A stretch of DNA of 64,000 nucleotides from Bradyrhizobium sp. CCBAU 53338 (GCF_015291665.1 NZ_CP030048.1:3100001-3164000); one strand, 5' to 3'; numbered from the stretch's first letter, positions 7,980 to 17,300 are shown. Program-made: numbers and translations. Notes: generated by a model not told the origin, from the sequence alone.

Positions 7980-8759
7980 TCAGTAGCCGAACTGCTCGCG
8001 CAAAATGCGCTCTTCCAGGCTGTGGCCGGGGTCGAACAGCATGCGCATCGAGATGGTCCTGTCGGACAGGATTTCGACGCGCCGGACCCTGCGCACCTCC
8101 TCGTGGTCGGCGACCGCCGCGACCGGGCGCTTGTCGTCCTCCAGCACCTCGATCACGACATAGGCGGTGTTGGGGAGCAGGGCGCCGCGCCAACGCCGCG
8201 GCCGGAATGCGCTGATCGGCGTCAGCGCCAGGAGCGCCGCGTTGATCGGCAGGATCGGGCCTTGCGCCGATAGATTGTAGGCCGTCGAGCCTGCCGGCGT
8301 CGCCACGATGATGCCGTCGGCGATCAATTCGGGCATGCGTTCGCGCTCGTCGATCAGGATCCGCAGGCGTGCGGCCTGGGAGGTCTGCCGGAACAGGTAG
8401 ACCTCGTTGATGGCGTGGTGCAGGTGCACGCGGTCGTTGACGTCGGTCGCGCGCATCAGGAGCGGATTGATCTCGGATTCATGTGCAGCCTCGAGCCGTG
8501 CGCGCAGATCGTGCGTCGAGTACTCGTTCATCAGGAAGCCGACAGTGCCGCGATGCATGCCGTAGATCGGCTTGCCCGAACGCATGTGGTGGTGCAGCGT
8601 CTGGAGCATCAGCCCGTCGCCGCCAAGCGCGACAATGACGTCGGCCTCGTCAGGATCGCAATTGCCGTATTGCGAGGTGAGCTGGTGGAAGGCGGCCTCG
8701 GCCTCGCTGCTCGGGCTGGCGACAAAGGCGATCCGGTCGTATCGCGATGGCTTGGTCAT
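7980..8759 (-). CDS. nadK: NAD kinase
   Basis: Phosphorylates NAD to NADP. The 259-residue protein shows the family landmarks: the GGDG motif in [30 protein letters not shown], the substrate-binding NEVYLFR, and the C-terminal [23 protein letters not shown]. The ATG at 8759 ([13 protein letters not shown]) is the family start; the open frame upstream is unrelated. It probably follows its own promoter, since the receiver gene downstream on the same strand is separated by 86 bases. Confidence 0.96.
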   Translation of the reverse strand: MTKPSRYDRIAFVASPSSEAEAAFHQLTSQYGNCDPDEADVIVALGGDGLMLQTLHHHMRSGKPIYGMHRGTVGFLMNEYSTHDLRARLEAAHESEINPLLMRATDVNDRVHLHHAINEVYLFRQTSQAARLRILIDERERMPELIADGIIVATPAGSTAYNLSAQGPILPINAALLALTPISAFRPRRWRGALLPNTAYVVIEVLEDDKRPVAAVADHEEVRRVRRVEILSDRTISMRMLFDPGHSLEERILREQFGY

Positions 8760-9019
8760 GGCTTCCAGATCATGGCTTCCAGGCAGGAGCCGTTGGCTCG
8801 AGAAAGTTCCGCCGAGGTCGTCTATACGACCTGGGCCTGTATTGTCGAGGATGACTAGCTGGCAAGGCAAACGCGCCCTCCAACAAGGCTTACCAGTTGG
8901 GGTCGAAGCCGGGTTCATCGGCCCGGAAGGCCCGTCCAAGGCCTCAGATCCGCCAAACGGTCGCATTTGGCGGCTAGATCTGTGATCGAAAAACCGCGAG
9001 TGGGGCAGGGAGAACAGTC

Positions 9020-10585
9020 ATGGTCACGAGATTGCGCATGCTGCGCGGTGCGGGGTTGGCGTTGGCGGTCGTTGCTTTCGCGCTCGCTGGCCCGGCGCGG
9101 GCGGACGAACCGCCGCAGCCGCGCAACGAGGCTGCAGCGCCCGCGGGACAGAAGGGTGGACGCGGCGGCAGTGCACAGAATGCGACGCAGGCTTCGCCAT
9201 CGGCGTCCGATCGTCGTCTTCCCGGAGATTCGACCACCAGGCAGACCCTCGACCTACCGGGCCGAACGCTCCGCTTCGCGGCGACCGCCGGCTCCATCCG
9301 TGTGTTCGACGAGAAGGGCGAGCCGCTCGCCGACATCGCCGTCACGTCTTACGAGCTCGACGGCGCCGACCGCGCCACGCGCCCAGTCACGTTCCTGTTC
9401 AACGGCGGGCCCGGCGCGTCCTCGGCATGGCTCCAGTTCGGCGCGGTCGGGCCATGGCGGCTGCCGCTCGACGGCGAGGGGCTGTCGCCGTCGGCTTCGC
9501 CGGAGGTGAAGCCGAACGCGGAGACCTGGCTCGACTTCACCGATCTCGTCTTCATCGATCCTGTCGGCACCGGCTACAGCCGCGTCATCGCGAGCGGCGA
9601 GGATGCGCGGAAAAGGTTCTATTCGGTCGACGGTGACGTCAATTCGATCGCGCTCGTCATTCGCCGCTGGCTCGAGAAACACGACCGCCTGACCTCGCCG
9701 AAATATGTCACCGGCGAGAGCTATGGCGGCATCCGCGGACCGAAAGTCGTGCGGCAATTGCAGATCCAGCATGGTGTCGGCGTCAAAGGCTTGATCCTGG
9801 TGTCGCCGCTGCTGGATTTCCGCGAGTTCTCCGGCTCGAGCCTCCTGCAATATGTCGCGACCTTGCCGAGCTATGTTGCGGTGGCGCGCGAAGCCAGGGG
9901 GCCGGTCAAGCGCGCCGATCTCGCCGATGTGGAGGCCTACGCACGCGGTGAATTCCTGGCCGACCTCGTCAAGGGCGAGGCGGACAAGGAGGCCACCAAT
10001 CGTCTCGCCGACAAGGTCGCCGAGCTTACCGGCATCGACCAGGCAGTGAGCCGGAGGCTCGCCGGCCGTTTCGATGTCAGCGAATTTCGCCGCGAATTCG
10101 ATCGCAAGAATGGCATGGTGACCGGGCGCTATGACGGATCGGTCCGTGGTCTCGATCCCTATCCGGATTCAAGCGGCTCACGCTTCGGCGATCCCTCCGG
10201 CGATGCGCTTCAGGCACCGCTGACGAGTGCCGCCGTTGATGTGCTCACGCGAAAACTCAACTGGCGGCCGGATGGCTCCTATGAAGTCCTCAACGGCGCC
10301 GTCGAGCACAACTGGAATTTCGGCGGCGGTATCAACCCGCCGCAATCGCTGTCGGAGCTGCGCCAGATACTCGCTACCGACGCGAAGCTGAATGTGCTGG
10401 TCGCGCACGGCCTGTTCGATCTCGCCACGCCCTATTTCGGCACGAAGCGGGTGCTTGACCAGCTCCCTGCCTTCGCGACGTCGCGGGTGAAGTTCGTGGT
10501 CTATCCCGGCGGCCACATGTTCTATTCACGCGACGGCTCGCGGCAGGCTTTGCGTGGAGAGGTCGAGGCGCTGATCAGGGAATAG
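9020..10585 (+). CDS. exported serine carboxypeptidase, peptidase family S10
   Basis: A 521-residue secreted peptidase of family S10. It has a signal peptide (MLRGAGLALAVVAFALAGPARA), then a Gly/Ala/Gln-rich linker, then the alpha/beta-hydrolase domain. FLFNGGPGASSAW is the oxyanion region. The catalytic triad is visible as Ser234 in GESYGG, Asp467 in HGLFDLATP and His499 in YPGGHMFY. S10 enzymes remove C-terminal residues and work best at acid pH, which suits a periplasmic or extracellular role. Its 3' end overlaps that of the convergent beta-lactamase-fold gene by 11 bases. Confidence 0.92.
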   Translation: MVTRLRMLRGAGLALAVVAFALAGPARADEPPQPRNEAAAPAGQKGGRGGSAQNATQASPSASDRRLPGDSTTRQTLDLPGRTLRFAATAGSIRVFDEKGEPLADIAVTSYELDGADRATRPVTFLFNGGPGASSAWLQFGAVGPWRLPLDGEGLSPSASPEVKPNAETWLDFTDLVFIDPVGTGYSRVIASGEDARKRFYSVDGDVNSIALVIRRWLEKHDRLTSPKYVTGESYGGIRGPKVVRQLQIQHGVGVKGLILVSPLLDFREFSGSSLLQYVATLPSYVAVAREARGPVKRADLADVEAYARGEFLADLVKGEADKEATNRLADKVAELTGIDQAVSRRLAGRFDVSEFRREFDRKNGMVTGRYDGSVRGLDPYPDSSGSRFGDPSGDALQAPLTSAAVDVLTRKLNWRPDGSYEVLNGAVEHNWNFGGGINPPQSLSELRQILATDAKLNVLVAHGLFDLATPYFGTKRVLDQLPAFATSRVKFVVYPGGHMFYSRDGSRQALRGEVEALIRE

Positions 10586-11960
10586 GCCGCCGCTTGCGTG
10601 GTGGATACCGCCGCGCGATCTCGCGTGCGACGACGCTTGCAGGCTTGATGTTGGCGCCGCCAAGCCAGATGTCGCCAACCCTGCCGCGCTTGTCGCGGAG
10701 GCGGCGTACCGGTTCGCCATGGCTGGAATAGCCGGCCGCCCAGGCGAGCTTGCCCGTGTCGCGGCCGGTGACCTCGATCTCGGCGGCATCCATGAATGGA
10801 TTGTTGAACTGCGGATTGGCGACGAGCACACGGTTGCCGGCGGGTACGAGGTCAGTCGCGCCCCAGATCGTCCACCAGCGGCCGGTCCAGTCGCGCAGGC
10901 GGCGGTCGGGAGCGCCGCGCGTCTTGAAGACGCGCAGTATCTGCATTGCGCCGTCCATCCAGAAGGGTGCCGCGCCATCGATGGAGTTGCTGAGAATGCT
11001 GATCGAGAGCTCGCAGCCCGGAATGGAGCAGGTCCGGGAAATGTAACCCTGGAAGCCGCCGCCATGGCCGAACCAGTCCCAGCCGTCGGTCTTGCCGGCG
11101 TTGACGCCGAGACCGTAATAGGCCTCGAAGCTTTGCGGCACGCGCCAATGATGCCGCGTCATCTCGCGGCGGCTCGCGACCGACAGCACGCTCTTCCTGG
11201 CGTTGGGTGCGAGCTGGGCGAAGAATCGCGCGGTGTCCGCAGCGGTGGCAACGAAGCCCGCGGCTGATGCCATCGCGTGCGCCGGATTGTCACCCGGGAT
11301 CACGCAGCGTTCGCCCAACGGCAGCTTGCGCGTATGGCCGCGCGCAAACGGCGCGCCCTTGGGAAGCGGCGCGTTCGGCTCGGTCTCGCGCAAGCCAGCA
11401 GGCTCGATGATCTCGCGCTTGATCCAGGCGGAGTAGGGTTCCTTCGTCACCGCTTCGATGACGAGGCCCATCAGGCCAAAGCCGTGATTGGAATATTTGA
11501 AGCGCGTGCCTGGTTCGATCGCGGTCGGCAGCTTCAACTCCGCGAGCAGCTCTTTCGCATTGAGATAGGAACGGCTGTCGATGAACTGGCCTGAGTCGGC
11601 GCCGTCGCGCGTCAGCCCGGCGCTGTGCGACAGCACCTGTGCAATCGTCGTCTCGGCGACGCGCGGATGCAGGCCGCTGACATACTGGCCGACGGGATCG
11701 TCGAGCCGGAGTTTGCGCTGCTCACGCAGCTTCATGATGCCGGCCGAGGTAAAGCTTTTCGAGTGCGAGGCGATGCGGAAGCGGTGGCGCGGGGTGAGCT
11801 TCTCGCCAGTGTCGAGATTGGCAAGCCCGAATGCCTGCTCGGCGACGACCTCGCCGCGATGGACGAAGGCGAGCAAGACGCCCGGCTGCTGGAAGGTCGT
11901 CTGCTGGAATTCAATCCAGGAGCCGATGTAGTCGATCGCGGATCGCAGCCACGGGTCCAT
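10575..11960 (-). CDS. beta-lactamase-fold serine hydrolase (class C / esterase type)
   Basis: A 461-residue member of the beta-lactamase/transpeptidase-like family (Pfam Beta-lactamase). The nucleophile motif S-x-x-K is Ser65-Lys68 in IASHSKSF, the second motif Y-x-N is Tyr156-Asn158 in FKYSNHG, and the third is the HGGG in FGHGGGFQGY. No signal peptide is visible, which argues for a cytoplasmic esterase or D-aminopeptidase-type enzyme rather than a penicillin-resistance enzyme. An extra C-terminal domain of about 110 residues (from WTGRWWTIWG) resembles the lipocalin-like tail of esterase members. Confidence 0.85.
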   Translation of the reverse strand: MDPWLRSAIDYIGSWIEFQQTTFQQPGVLLAFVHRGEVVAEQAFGLANLDTGEKLTPRHRFRIASHSKSFTSAGIMKLREQRKLRLDDPVGQYVSGLHPRVAETTIAQVLSHSAGLTRDGADSGQFIDSRSYLNAKELLAELKLPTAIEPGTRFKYSNHGFGLMGLVIEAVTKEPYSAWIKREIIEPAGLRETEPNAPLPKGAPFARGHTRKLPLGERCVIPGDNPAHAMASAAGFVATAADTARFFAQLAPNARKSVLSVASRREMTRHHWRVPQSFEAYYGLGVNAGKTDGWDWFGHGGGFQGYISRTCSIPGCELSISILSNSIDGAAPFWMDGAMQILRVFKTRGAPDRRLRDWTGRWWTIWGATDLVPAGNRVLVANPQFNNPFMDAAEIEVTGRDTGKLAWAAGYSSHGEPVRRLRDKRGRVGDIWLGGANIKPASVVAREIARRYPPRKRRPIP

Positions 11961-12012
11961 TGCGCTACCAATTTGCCAGGGGATAGGTGCGCGAAAGCTA
12001 GCCGAGAAAGCA

Positions 12013-12045
12013 GAACGGGCACAACCCGGAAGGTTGTGCCCGTTC
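12013..12045 (-). terminator. intrinsic terminator of the TPR gene
   Basis: A perfect 14-base stem (GAACGGGCACAACC, 12013-12026, with its complement at 12032-12045) encloses a five-base loop. Read on the minus strand it is followed by TGCTTTCT. It lies 25 bases beyond the stop codon of the TPR gene. Confidence 0.75.
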
Positions 12046-12069
12046 GCGTCGAACGAAGATGCGATGTCC

Positions 12070-12612
12070 TCAGTAGACGAGCGTCGCGCCGGTCGGCTTG
12101 TCGAGCGCGGCAGCCAGCGAGCGATACTCGGAGCTGTCGGTGCCGGCGAGCGAGGCGATCTTGTTCAGATGATACTGAGCCTGCTCGCGGTTGCCCTGCT
12201 CGAGCTGCCAGAGGCCGTAATACTGCCAGGTGCGGACGTGGTTCGGATCGTCCTTCAGCGCGATCTCGTAATAGACCTTCGACGATTGATAGTCGCCGAG
12301 CTTGCGGTAGGAGTAGCCGATCAGATTGGCGACGTCGGCCACGTCGTCACGCTTGAGCTGTTTCAGCTGGCCGATCGCGTCCGTATAGTCGTGCTTGTCA
12401 TAGATCGTGGTGTAAGCGGTGCGATAGGCCGCGAGGAATTTGGGATCGCTGATGGAAGAGCTCTTCTTCTTGCCCTTCTTCGTCGAGGTATCCGACTTCG
12501 GCGGCGAGGAGGGCTCGTCACTGCCCGCGGCATAGGCGCTGGTCAGAGCCGGCCCGGCCGCCAGGGTCATGGCGACGATTCCCGGCACAAGAAGCGTTGA
12601 GAGTTTGCGCAT
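12070..12612 (-). CDS. exported TPR-repeat protein
   Basis: A 180-residue protein with a signal peptide (STLLVPGIVAMTLAAGPALTSAYA), a Ser/Lys/Thr-rich linker (SDTSTKKGKKKSSS) and about three tetratricopeptide repeats from residue 75 on; the clearest is VANLIGYSYRKLGDYQSSKVYY followed by ALKDDPNHVRTWQYYGLWQLEQG. Periplasmic TPR proteins act as protein-binding scaffolds in envelope assembly; no partner is indicated here. It is a monocistronic unit with its own terminator. Confidence 0.88.
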   Translation of the reverse strand: MRKLSTLLVPGIVAMTLAAGPALTSAYAAGSDEPSSPPKSDTSTKKGKKKSSSISDPKFLAAYRTAYTTIYDKHDYTDAIGQLKQLKRDDVADVANLIGYSYRKLGDYQSSKVYYEIALKDDPNHVRTWQYYGLWQLEQGNREQAQYHLNKIASLAGTDSSEYRSLAAALDKPTGATLVY

Positions 12613-12866
12613 CTAAGTTCTCCCGAATGAAACGTGGCGATCCTACACGATTGCCCAAAGACCGGAACACCCGGGCGGCAAAAACATTCCCGGCTGTTCC
12701 CGGCCCTTCGGCGCTCCCGCGACAAGATAACAAATTCGTCATCCAGATGAACGGAAGCCTGCCGGGCGCTTCAGAACGGGTTCAGCGTGCTCGATCTAGG
12801 CTCTCCCCATGATCGAAGGGTCGGCGAGAGGGCGCCGCCTCAAGATCCTTCCAAGAGGAGACCACC

Positions 12867-13235
12867 ATGTTGAAGACCATTTCCGCAGCCTTGCTCGCAG
12901 CTTCCGTCATCGCGGCGCCGGCCTTCGCGGCCGAAGCCGGCAAGACCACCACGACCGCGCCGGTGATCAAGGCGGACCAGACCCAGAGCAAGGTGTCGAC
13001 CACCGCCGCCAAACCCGACGCCAGCGTCAAGGCCGATGCGAAGACCGCCGACATCAAGTCCGGCACCAAGGTCGATACCAAGACGAAGGCAATGAACGCC
13101 AACGCCGCGATCACGCCCGGCGAGCACAAGACGGTGCGGACGCATCGCCATCACCACAAGCATCTGTCGGCCAAGAAGTCGCTGAAGACGCAGTCGGGCC
13201 TCACCAAGCCAGCGCCCACCGAGAAGCGCAGCTAA
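12867..13235 (+). CDS. small exported protein with histidine/lysine-rich tail
   Basis: A 122-residue protein: signal peptide MLKTISAALLAASVIAAPAFA, then a low-complexity middle made of Lys, Thr, Ala and Asp, then a His/Lys cluster (RTHRHHHKHLSAKK). It could bind metal ions or anionic polymers through this tail, but that is speculation from composition only. A strong AAGAGGAGA ribosome site precedes the ATG at 12867. A possible long-loop hairpin (13249-13257 with 13275-13283) follows the stop. Confidence 0.7.
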   Translation: MLKTISAALLAASVIAAPAFAAEAGKTTTTAPVIKADQTQSKVSTTAAKPDASVKADAKTADIKSGTKVDTKTKAMNANAAITPGEHKTVRTHRHHHKHLSAKKSLKTQSGLTKPAPTEKRS

Positions 13236-13435
13236 CCGCTGGCCCCTGCGAGGCGGCATCCCTGGCATTGCCCCGCCGCCTCGTGCGGAGTTCAGGCCCG
13301 GCCCATCGTCACCCCTCGCGCGAAAGCGTGGGGTGCTGACGGCGGGCCGGTGCGTCGTTCGCGGAAGCGAATTCCCTTCGTGCAACCTTGGGGCTAGAAC
13401 ATCTCCGAAACTGACTGGCCGGAGAATTTGATTCC

Positions 13436-13858
13436 TTGGGGCGATTGGCGAAACGCGCGGCGATCCTGATGCTGCCTCTGGCGCTCGCGGCCTGTTTCGG
13501 CAGCGACGGTGATCGCCCATCCCTGATGGGCGGGGGGCAGGCTGGAGGGCCCCAGCCGTTTCCCGACAATTTCCGTAGCGACACGCTGGCCTTGATGCGC
13601 GCGTATCTCAACAATCCCGTCGGCGTGCGCGAGGCCAGCATGGCTGACCCTGTGTTGCGAGAGGTCGGCGGACGGCAGTTCTACGTGAGTTGTCTGCACT
13701 TCACGCCACGCGAGAGCGACGGCAGCTACAAGGGCATGCGCGAACGCGCCGCCATCTTCGTCAACGGGCGGGGCGACCGTATCGTCGACCGCACAAACGA
13801 GCTCTGCGCCGGCGCGGTTTACGTACCCTTTCCAGAACTGGAAAAGATGACGCGGTAG
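13436..13858 (+). CDS. putative lipoprotein
   Basis: A 140-residue protein with a short basic N-terminus and a lipobox (LPLALAAC, Cys20), so it should be lipid-anchored. The mature part has two further cysteines (in FYVSCLHF and NELCAGAVYVPF) that may form a disulphide. It begins at a TTG at 13436, supported by GGAGAA nine bases upstream. No domain recognised; proteins like this are conserved in Bradyrhizobium. Confidence 0.72.
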   Translation: MGRLAKRAAILMLPLALAACFGSDGDRPSLMGGGQAGGPQPFPDNFRSDTLALMRAYLNNPVGVREASMADPVLREVGGRQFYVSCLHFTPRESDGSYKGMRERAAIFVNGRGDRIVDRTNELCAGAVYVPFPELEKMTR

Positions 13859-14144
13859 CGCAAAGCCCACCTTCATCGCCCGGTGCTAGGACAGGTGCCG
13901 CCGGAGCCGCTGGATCACATTTTGGCGAGCTTTGAACGGGCGGTTTTGCCTTGCGACAAATAGTTACGGCAGGTTCTGCGCGAGCGAAAAAATCGTGCGC
14001 AAGAGCCGGACGTGGCGGAACAAAATCGCGATGTTGTCGCCCCGTCACAGTAACGAACGATCAACGTTCCGGCATCGCCGCGAAGCAACCCAATTCACGC
14101 CACGTTGTTTCCTGAGTGTCGTAAATGAAAGAACGGGGATGACC

Positions 14145-14858
14145 ATGAAGACGATTTTGCTCGGTGCAGCAACTCTGCTGGCGCTGGCCGCACCGGCGGC
14201 AGCAGCCGACATGCAGCCGCGCACCTACACCAAGGCTCCGGCCTACACGCCGCCGCAGGTGATCTACAACTGGACCGGCTTCTACATCGGTGGCCATGTC
14301 GGCGGTGCCTTCGCCGGCGACACCACCTTCCAGTCCAGTGACGCCCGTTTCCTGGGCGGCGTGCAGGGCGGCTTCGACTACCAGTTCGCGCCCAATTGGG
14401 TGGTGGGTGTCGAGGCCCAGTATTCCTGGCTGCCGACCAACAACAACGGTGTCACGTTCCCGCTGGGCACGCAGGTGACCTCCAACACCGATCAGATCGG
14501 CTCGGTCACCGGCCGCATCGGCTACACTTGGGGGCCAACGCTGCTCTACGCCAAGGGCGGTTATGCCTGGCGTAACAACAATCTCGGGGTCAACGTCGCC
14601 GGCGTGCCGCAGACCTTCACGACCACCGGCAACAGCAAGGATGGCTACACGGTCGGTGCCGGCCTCGAATACATGTTCGCGCCGAACTGGTCGGCCAAGG
14701 CCGAGTACCAGTACTATAATTTCGGCAGCACCACATTTACCTCCGCTTCCGGTCCGGGCGAGATCGTCGGTGTCCGCGGCCGGGACGACGAGCATACCGT
14801 CAAGGTCGGTGTGAACTATCGTTTCGGCTGGGGCGGTCCGGCGGCATCGCGCTACTGA
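14145..14858 (+). CDS. outer-membrane beta-barrel protein (Omp25/RopB porin-like family)
   Basis: About 237 residues: signal peptide ending AAPAAAADM, then an eight-stranded beta-barrel of the OmpA-like outer membrane beta-barrel family. Typical markers are YNWTGFYIGGHVGGAF at the first strand, alternating aromatic and polar strands, TWGPTLLYAKGGYAW, and the terminal VKVGVNYRFGW ending in an aromatic residue. The ATG at 14145 has better spacing from the GGGG ribosome site than the one at 14139, so either could be used. A strong terminator follows directly. Confidence 0.9.
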   Translation: MKTILLGAATLLALAAPAAAADMQPRTYTKAPAYTPPQVIYNWTGFYIGGHVGGAFAGDTTFQSSDARFLGGVQGGFDYQFAPNWVVGVEAQYSWLPTNNNGVTFPLGTQVTSNTDQIGSVTGRIGYTWGPTLLYAKGGYAWRNNNLGVNVAGVPQTFTTTGNSKDGYTVGAGLEYMFAPNWSAKAEYQYYNFGSTTFTSASGPGEIVGVRGRDDEHTVKVGVNYRFGWGGPAASRY

Positions 14859-14895
14859 TCGGCCGAGAGCGACCAGATCCAGCACAAAGATCTGA

Positions 14896-14922
14896 CGAAA
14901 GGCCGGCTCCGCCGGCCTTTCG
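14896..14922 (+). terminator. intrinsic terminator of the porin gene
   Basis: CGAAAGGCCGGC (14896-14907) pairs perfectly with GCCGGCCTTTCG (14911-14922) around a three-base loop. It lies 38 bases past the porin stop codon. The stem itself ends in the A/T-rich part. Confidence 0.8.
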
Positions 14923-15123
14923 TTGGTCGGCTTCCTGCCTGCCGCCCCGATGTTTGTATTGCGTGAACCATCTGGCGCGTCATTTGCAAGCAAACAGTTC
15001 GGTGCGCGCTTTCTCACGCGCGTCACGGGGATCGCGTAAAGCAAAAATAATTTTTGCGACTTACGGAACTCGCGCTCCGGAATGCGTTATTAGAGAGTTG
15101 CCGGGTAGGTTGGGACAACGAAC

Positions 15124-15366
15124 ATGCGTATCTTGGCGTCGGCGGTGGTGATCTCGTGCTTCGTTGCCCTGCCGTGTTCTGCCCAAACAATCCTCAAATC
15201 CGAGCCTCTGATGTTGGCACCCTATGAGGTCGCCTTCGTGAAGGACGCCTCCTGTCCTTCCGGTAAAGTGTTGAAGGTGACAGGAGCAATCCGCGGGCTG
15301 CACCGTCGCAAGGCGTGCGTGTCGCTGGCCGGCGAGCAGGCTTCGCTGGCGACCGCCATGCCCTAA
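15124..15366 (+). CDS. small exported protein, DUF6719-like
   Basis: 80 residues: a signal peptide (MRILASAVVISCFVALPCSAQ) and a mature part of about 60 residues with two cysteines (DASCPSGKVLKVTGAI and RRKACVSL), likely a disulphide pair. The pattern C-P-x-G-K-V-L-x-V-T-G matches what I know as DUF6719 in Bradyrhizobium. Function unknown; periplasmic location inferred from the signal peptide. Confidence 0.7.
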   Translation: MRILASAVVISCFVALPCSAQTILKSEPLMLAPYEVAFVKDASCPSGKVLKVTGAIRGLHRRKACVSLAGEQASLATAMP

Positions 15367-15389
15367 GCCTGCCGGCGTTCAGGCAGATC

Positions 15390-15644
15390 TCACGAGTTGA
15401 GCTGAAGCTCCATCCTGGATTCCCGCTCGGCGTCCGCCTTGTTCTTGGCGGGGTCCTCGCCTTGGGCGGCGCGGCAGGGTTTGATCTCGTAGTCATTGTC
15501 GAGCACCCGGCGCGGACCGTGCCGCTCGTCGTCGGTGCCGACATCCACGACCAGTCCGCTGCGTTGCGCGAGTTTCCAGACGTCGGCTTCGTCAGGATAG
15601 GCCTTGCTGATCTGGCCGTCGTTGCAGAACAGGGCGTAGGGCAT
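15390..15644 (-). CDS. conserved hypothetical protein, 84 residues
   Basis: Begins MPYALFCNDGQISKAYPDEADVW at the ATG at 15644, preceded by GGGAGCGGGAA. The first 45 residues look folded, the last 25 are charged and likely disordered. A single-domain cytoplasmic protein of a type repeatedly seen in Bradyrhizobium; no function assigned. Confidence 0.65.
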   Translation of the reverse strand: MPYALFCNDGQISKAYPDEADVWKLAQRSGLVVDVGTDDERHGPRRVLDNDYEIKPCRAAQGEDPAKNKADAERESRMELQLNS

Positions 15645-15820
15645 GCTTCCCGCTCCCGGAAAGCGCGTTAACGACTTCGCGCTGCGAGGGGTTCCCAGCT
15701 GATCACGGGGGCGTGATCCAGGCTGGCGAATAGCCGGGGCTTGAGTCCTTAACGAGTCCTGAATCCCCCAAAAAAGAAACCTTGGGACTCGTTTGGCGGA
15801 ATCAGCGGATGTTTCCGGCC

Positions 15821-15928
15821 ATGACGACCGACCTGAAAACCTGCTGCGGGCACATGCTCCTGCCACTGACGCTGGCACTGTTCGGTGCCTGCGCAGCCAA
15901 TCTCTGGCTGGTGTGGTCCTGGTTGTAG
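15821..15928 (+). CDS. possible tiny membrane protein, 35 residues
   Basis: ATG at 15821 (an in-frame ATG at 15809 would add four residues) opens a frame ending at 15928. The product carries a hydrophobic run MLLPLTLALFGACAANLWLVW over most of its second half, a convincing single transmembrane segment. No good ribosome site is visible, so the evidence is the membrane-like composition and the lack of any other gene on this stretch. Confidence 0.35.
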   Translation: MTTDLKTCCGHMLLPLTLALFGACAANLWLVWSWL

Positions 15929-15938
15929 GCGGTCCGGT

Positions 15939-16328
15939 CTATTTTTGAACCGGCGGCGGGCGCACCTCGCGAATGGCGGCGCGCAGCTTTGTCAGCGTCG
16001 CCGCACAATACTCCTCGCGTTCGCGCTCGAACCGCTCCTGATGCATTCGAAAATTGGCGATACGGGCCTGCATTTCGCTGCGGAAGTCGCTCGCCCGTGG
16101 CGGGGCGACCGGCAAGGGCTGCTGGGGCGGCGGGGCGGGCTGAGGTGGATCGGCGTACTGTGGCTCGAACGCAACCGTCACCGTCTCGGCGGAGACGATC
16201 TCCGCAACCGGGACCGGCGCAGCCACAGCGGTATCCGGTTGACGAAAGTCGTCCTTCCGGCCGGAGACCGACTGCACGAAGGCCAGTGTCTGCGCGATCA
16301 GTGCGTCGCGCTCCCTGATCCACTTCAT
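15939..16328 (-). CDS. conserved hypothetical protein with proline-rich centre
   Basis: 129 residues beginning MKWIRERDALIAQTLAFVQ. Three parts are visible: a helical N-terminus of about 25 residues, a Pro/Val/Ala-rich middle (PQPAPPPQQPLPVAPP), and a C-terminal charged helix (RIANFRMHQERFEREREEY) that could form a coiled coil. The start is supported by AGGGGTGATGG. No signal peptide. Function unknown; the type recurs in Bradyrhizobium. Confidence 0.62.
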   Translation of the reverse strand: MKWIRERDALIAQTLAFVQSVSGRKDDFRQPDTAVAAPVPVAEIVSAETVTVAFEPQYADPPQPAPPPQQPLPVAPPRASDFRSEMQARIANFRMHQERFEREREEYCAATLTKLRAAIREVRPPPVQK

Positions 16329-16434
16329 GATCCATCACCCCTGTTGCAAACATTCCACCAAAGTCGTGGCGCCGAATCAAGCAGGCGGTCTCCGCGGGAT
16401 TGCATATTTTTCCCGGACGCCTGACATTAGGTAT

Positions 16435-16602
16435 ATGGACGCCAAGGCCAACCCGTCGGACGAAGCGCAGGGCCTGCGGCTCGTGCGCGCCTTTTTGACA
16501 CTGCCGCCCGAGAAGCGGGCGGAGGTGATTGCGTTCGTCGAGGATTTGGTCCGCACCCATGTTCGACCGGATGACCGCCGGGAGGTTTCCCCGGATCGCT
16601 AA
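16435..16602 (+). CDS. small hypothetical protein, 55 residues
   Basis: Starts MDAKANPSDEAQGLRLVRAF at 16435 with a weak TTAGG ribosome site. The sequence reads as one long amphipathic helix (RLVRAFLTLPPEKRAEVIAFVEDLV), like the C-terminal tail helices often found in rhizobial Xre-type regulators. Its stop overlaps the stop of the convergent small membrane gene by four bases. Confidence 0.5.
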   Translation: MDAKANPSDEAQGLRLVRAFLTLPPEKRAEVIAFVEDLVRTHVRPDDRREVSPDR

Positions 16603-16790
16603 CGCTGGCGCGGATTGACGTTTGGCACGAAGGGGGCGCCAACCACCCGGATCGATGCCGGGCTTGCGCTCTCGATCGGCCTGCCGTCGGCGACCTGCTT
16701 CTCGCGCGCCCGCCCAAGCACCGGCTCGAGTACCGCGAGCGCACCGGCCACGACGGCGCAGCACAGCGTGACTGTCGTCAACAGGACCAT
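16599..16790 (-). CDS. small membrane protein, 63 residues
   Basis: The ATG at 16790 gives MVLLTTVTLCCAVVAGALAVLEPV, a membrane anchor at the very N-terminus, followed by about 40 polar residues. GGGAAGA lies about ten bases upstream. Function unknown. The longer frame to 16856 lacks a better start. Confidence 0.5.
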   Translation of the reverse strand: MVLLTTVTLCCAVVAGALAVLEPVLGRAREKQVADGRPIESASPASIRVVGAPFVPNVNPRQR

Positions 16791-16928
16791 GTTTCGATTG
16801 TCTTCCCGGATCCGCACGGGACGAGAACAAGCCAGCCCCCGCCTTGGTTCCGGCATGGCATCGTCGCGCCGGCAGATCCACGAATGATCTGCCTCGTGCC
16901 GCAGGCGGCCTCGTGCCGCCGCAGATTT

Positions 16929-17039
16929 CTATTGCAGCAAGAGCGCCATCGCGATCGCGAAAAGGAAGAGCGTCGCGACGACGGCTGCGACGGCTCCGGC
17001 GATGATCTTGACGCTTTCTCGGCTGGTATCGAACTGCAT
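16929..17039 (-). CDS. tiny single-pass membrane protein, 36 residues
   Basis: ATG at 17039 to TAG at 16929. The product starts with about ten polar residues (MQFDTSRESVK) and then is one continuous hydrophobic helix of about 24 residues ending at LLLQ. Its composition strongly suggests a real small membrane protein. The ribosome site (GGTAGAG, about ten bases upstream) is moderate. Such tiny anchors are usual in Bradyrhizobium but rarely annotated. Confidence 0.45.
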   Translation of the reverse strand: MQFDTSRESVKIIAGAVAAVVATLFLFAIAMALLLQ

Positions 17040-17300
17040 GCGGCGTGCACTCTACCTCATGTTGCACTCTGACCCAATCTGGTCGGTAGCGGTCGCCGCA
17101 CCGCCAGCGGCCAATCAATTCTCGAAGGTTGCGCCTTGAGCGATGACGTCAGTGCGGCCGGGCCGCGCACCGCGTGCGGCGATGGCGGCCAGAGCCGCGC
17201 GTCGGTTGATCTTTGTCGTGGCGATCGGAGCGTGATTTCGGACGCGATGCGCCGCGTGTATATTGCGCTTGCGACGGAATCTTGACGCGAGTCCCGCCCG

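Noticed and set aside
15065..15088. GGAAC...CGTT resembling an EcfG stress promoter before the DUF6719-like gene
   Set aside because: Spacing is 15 bases instead of the usual 16-17, so the match is not convincing.
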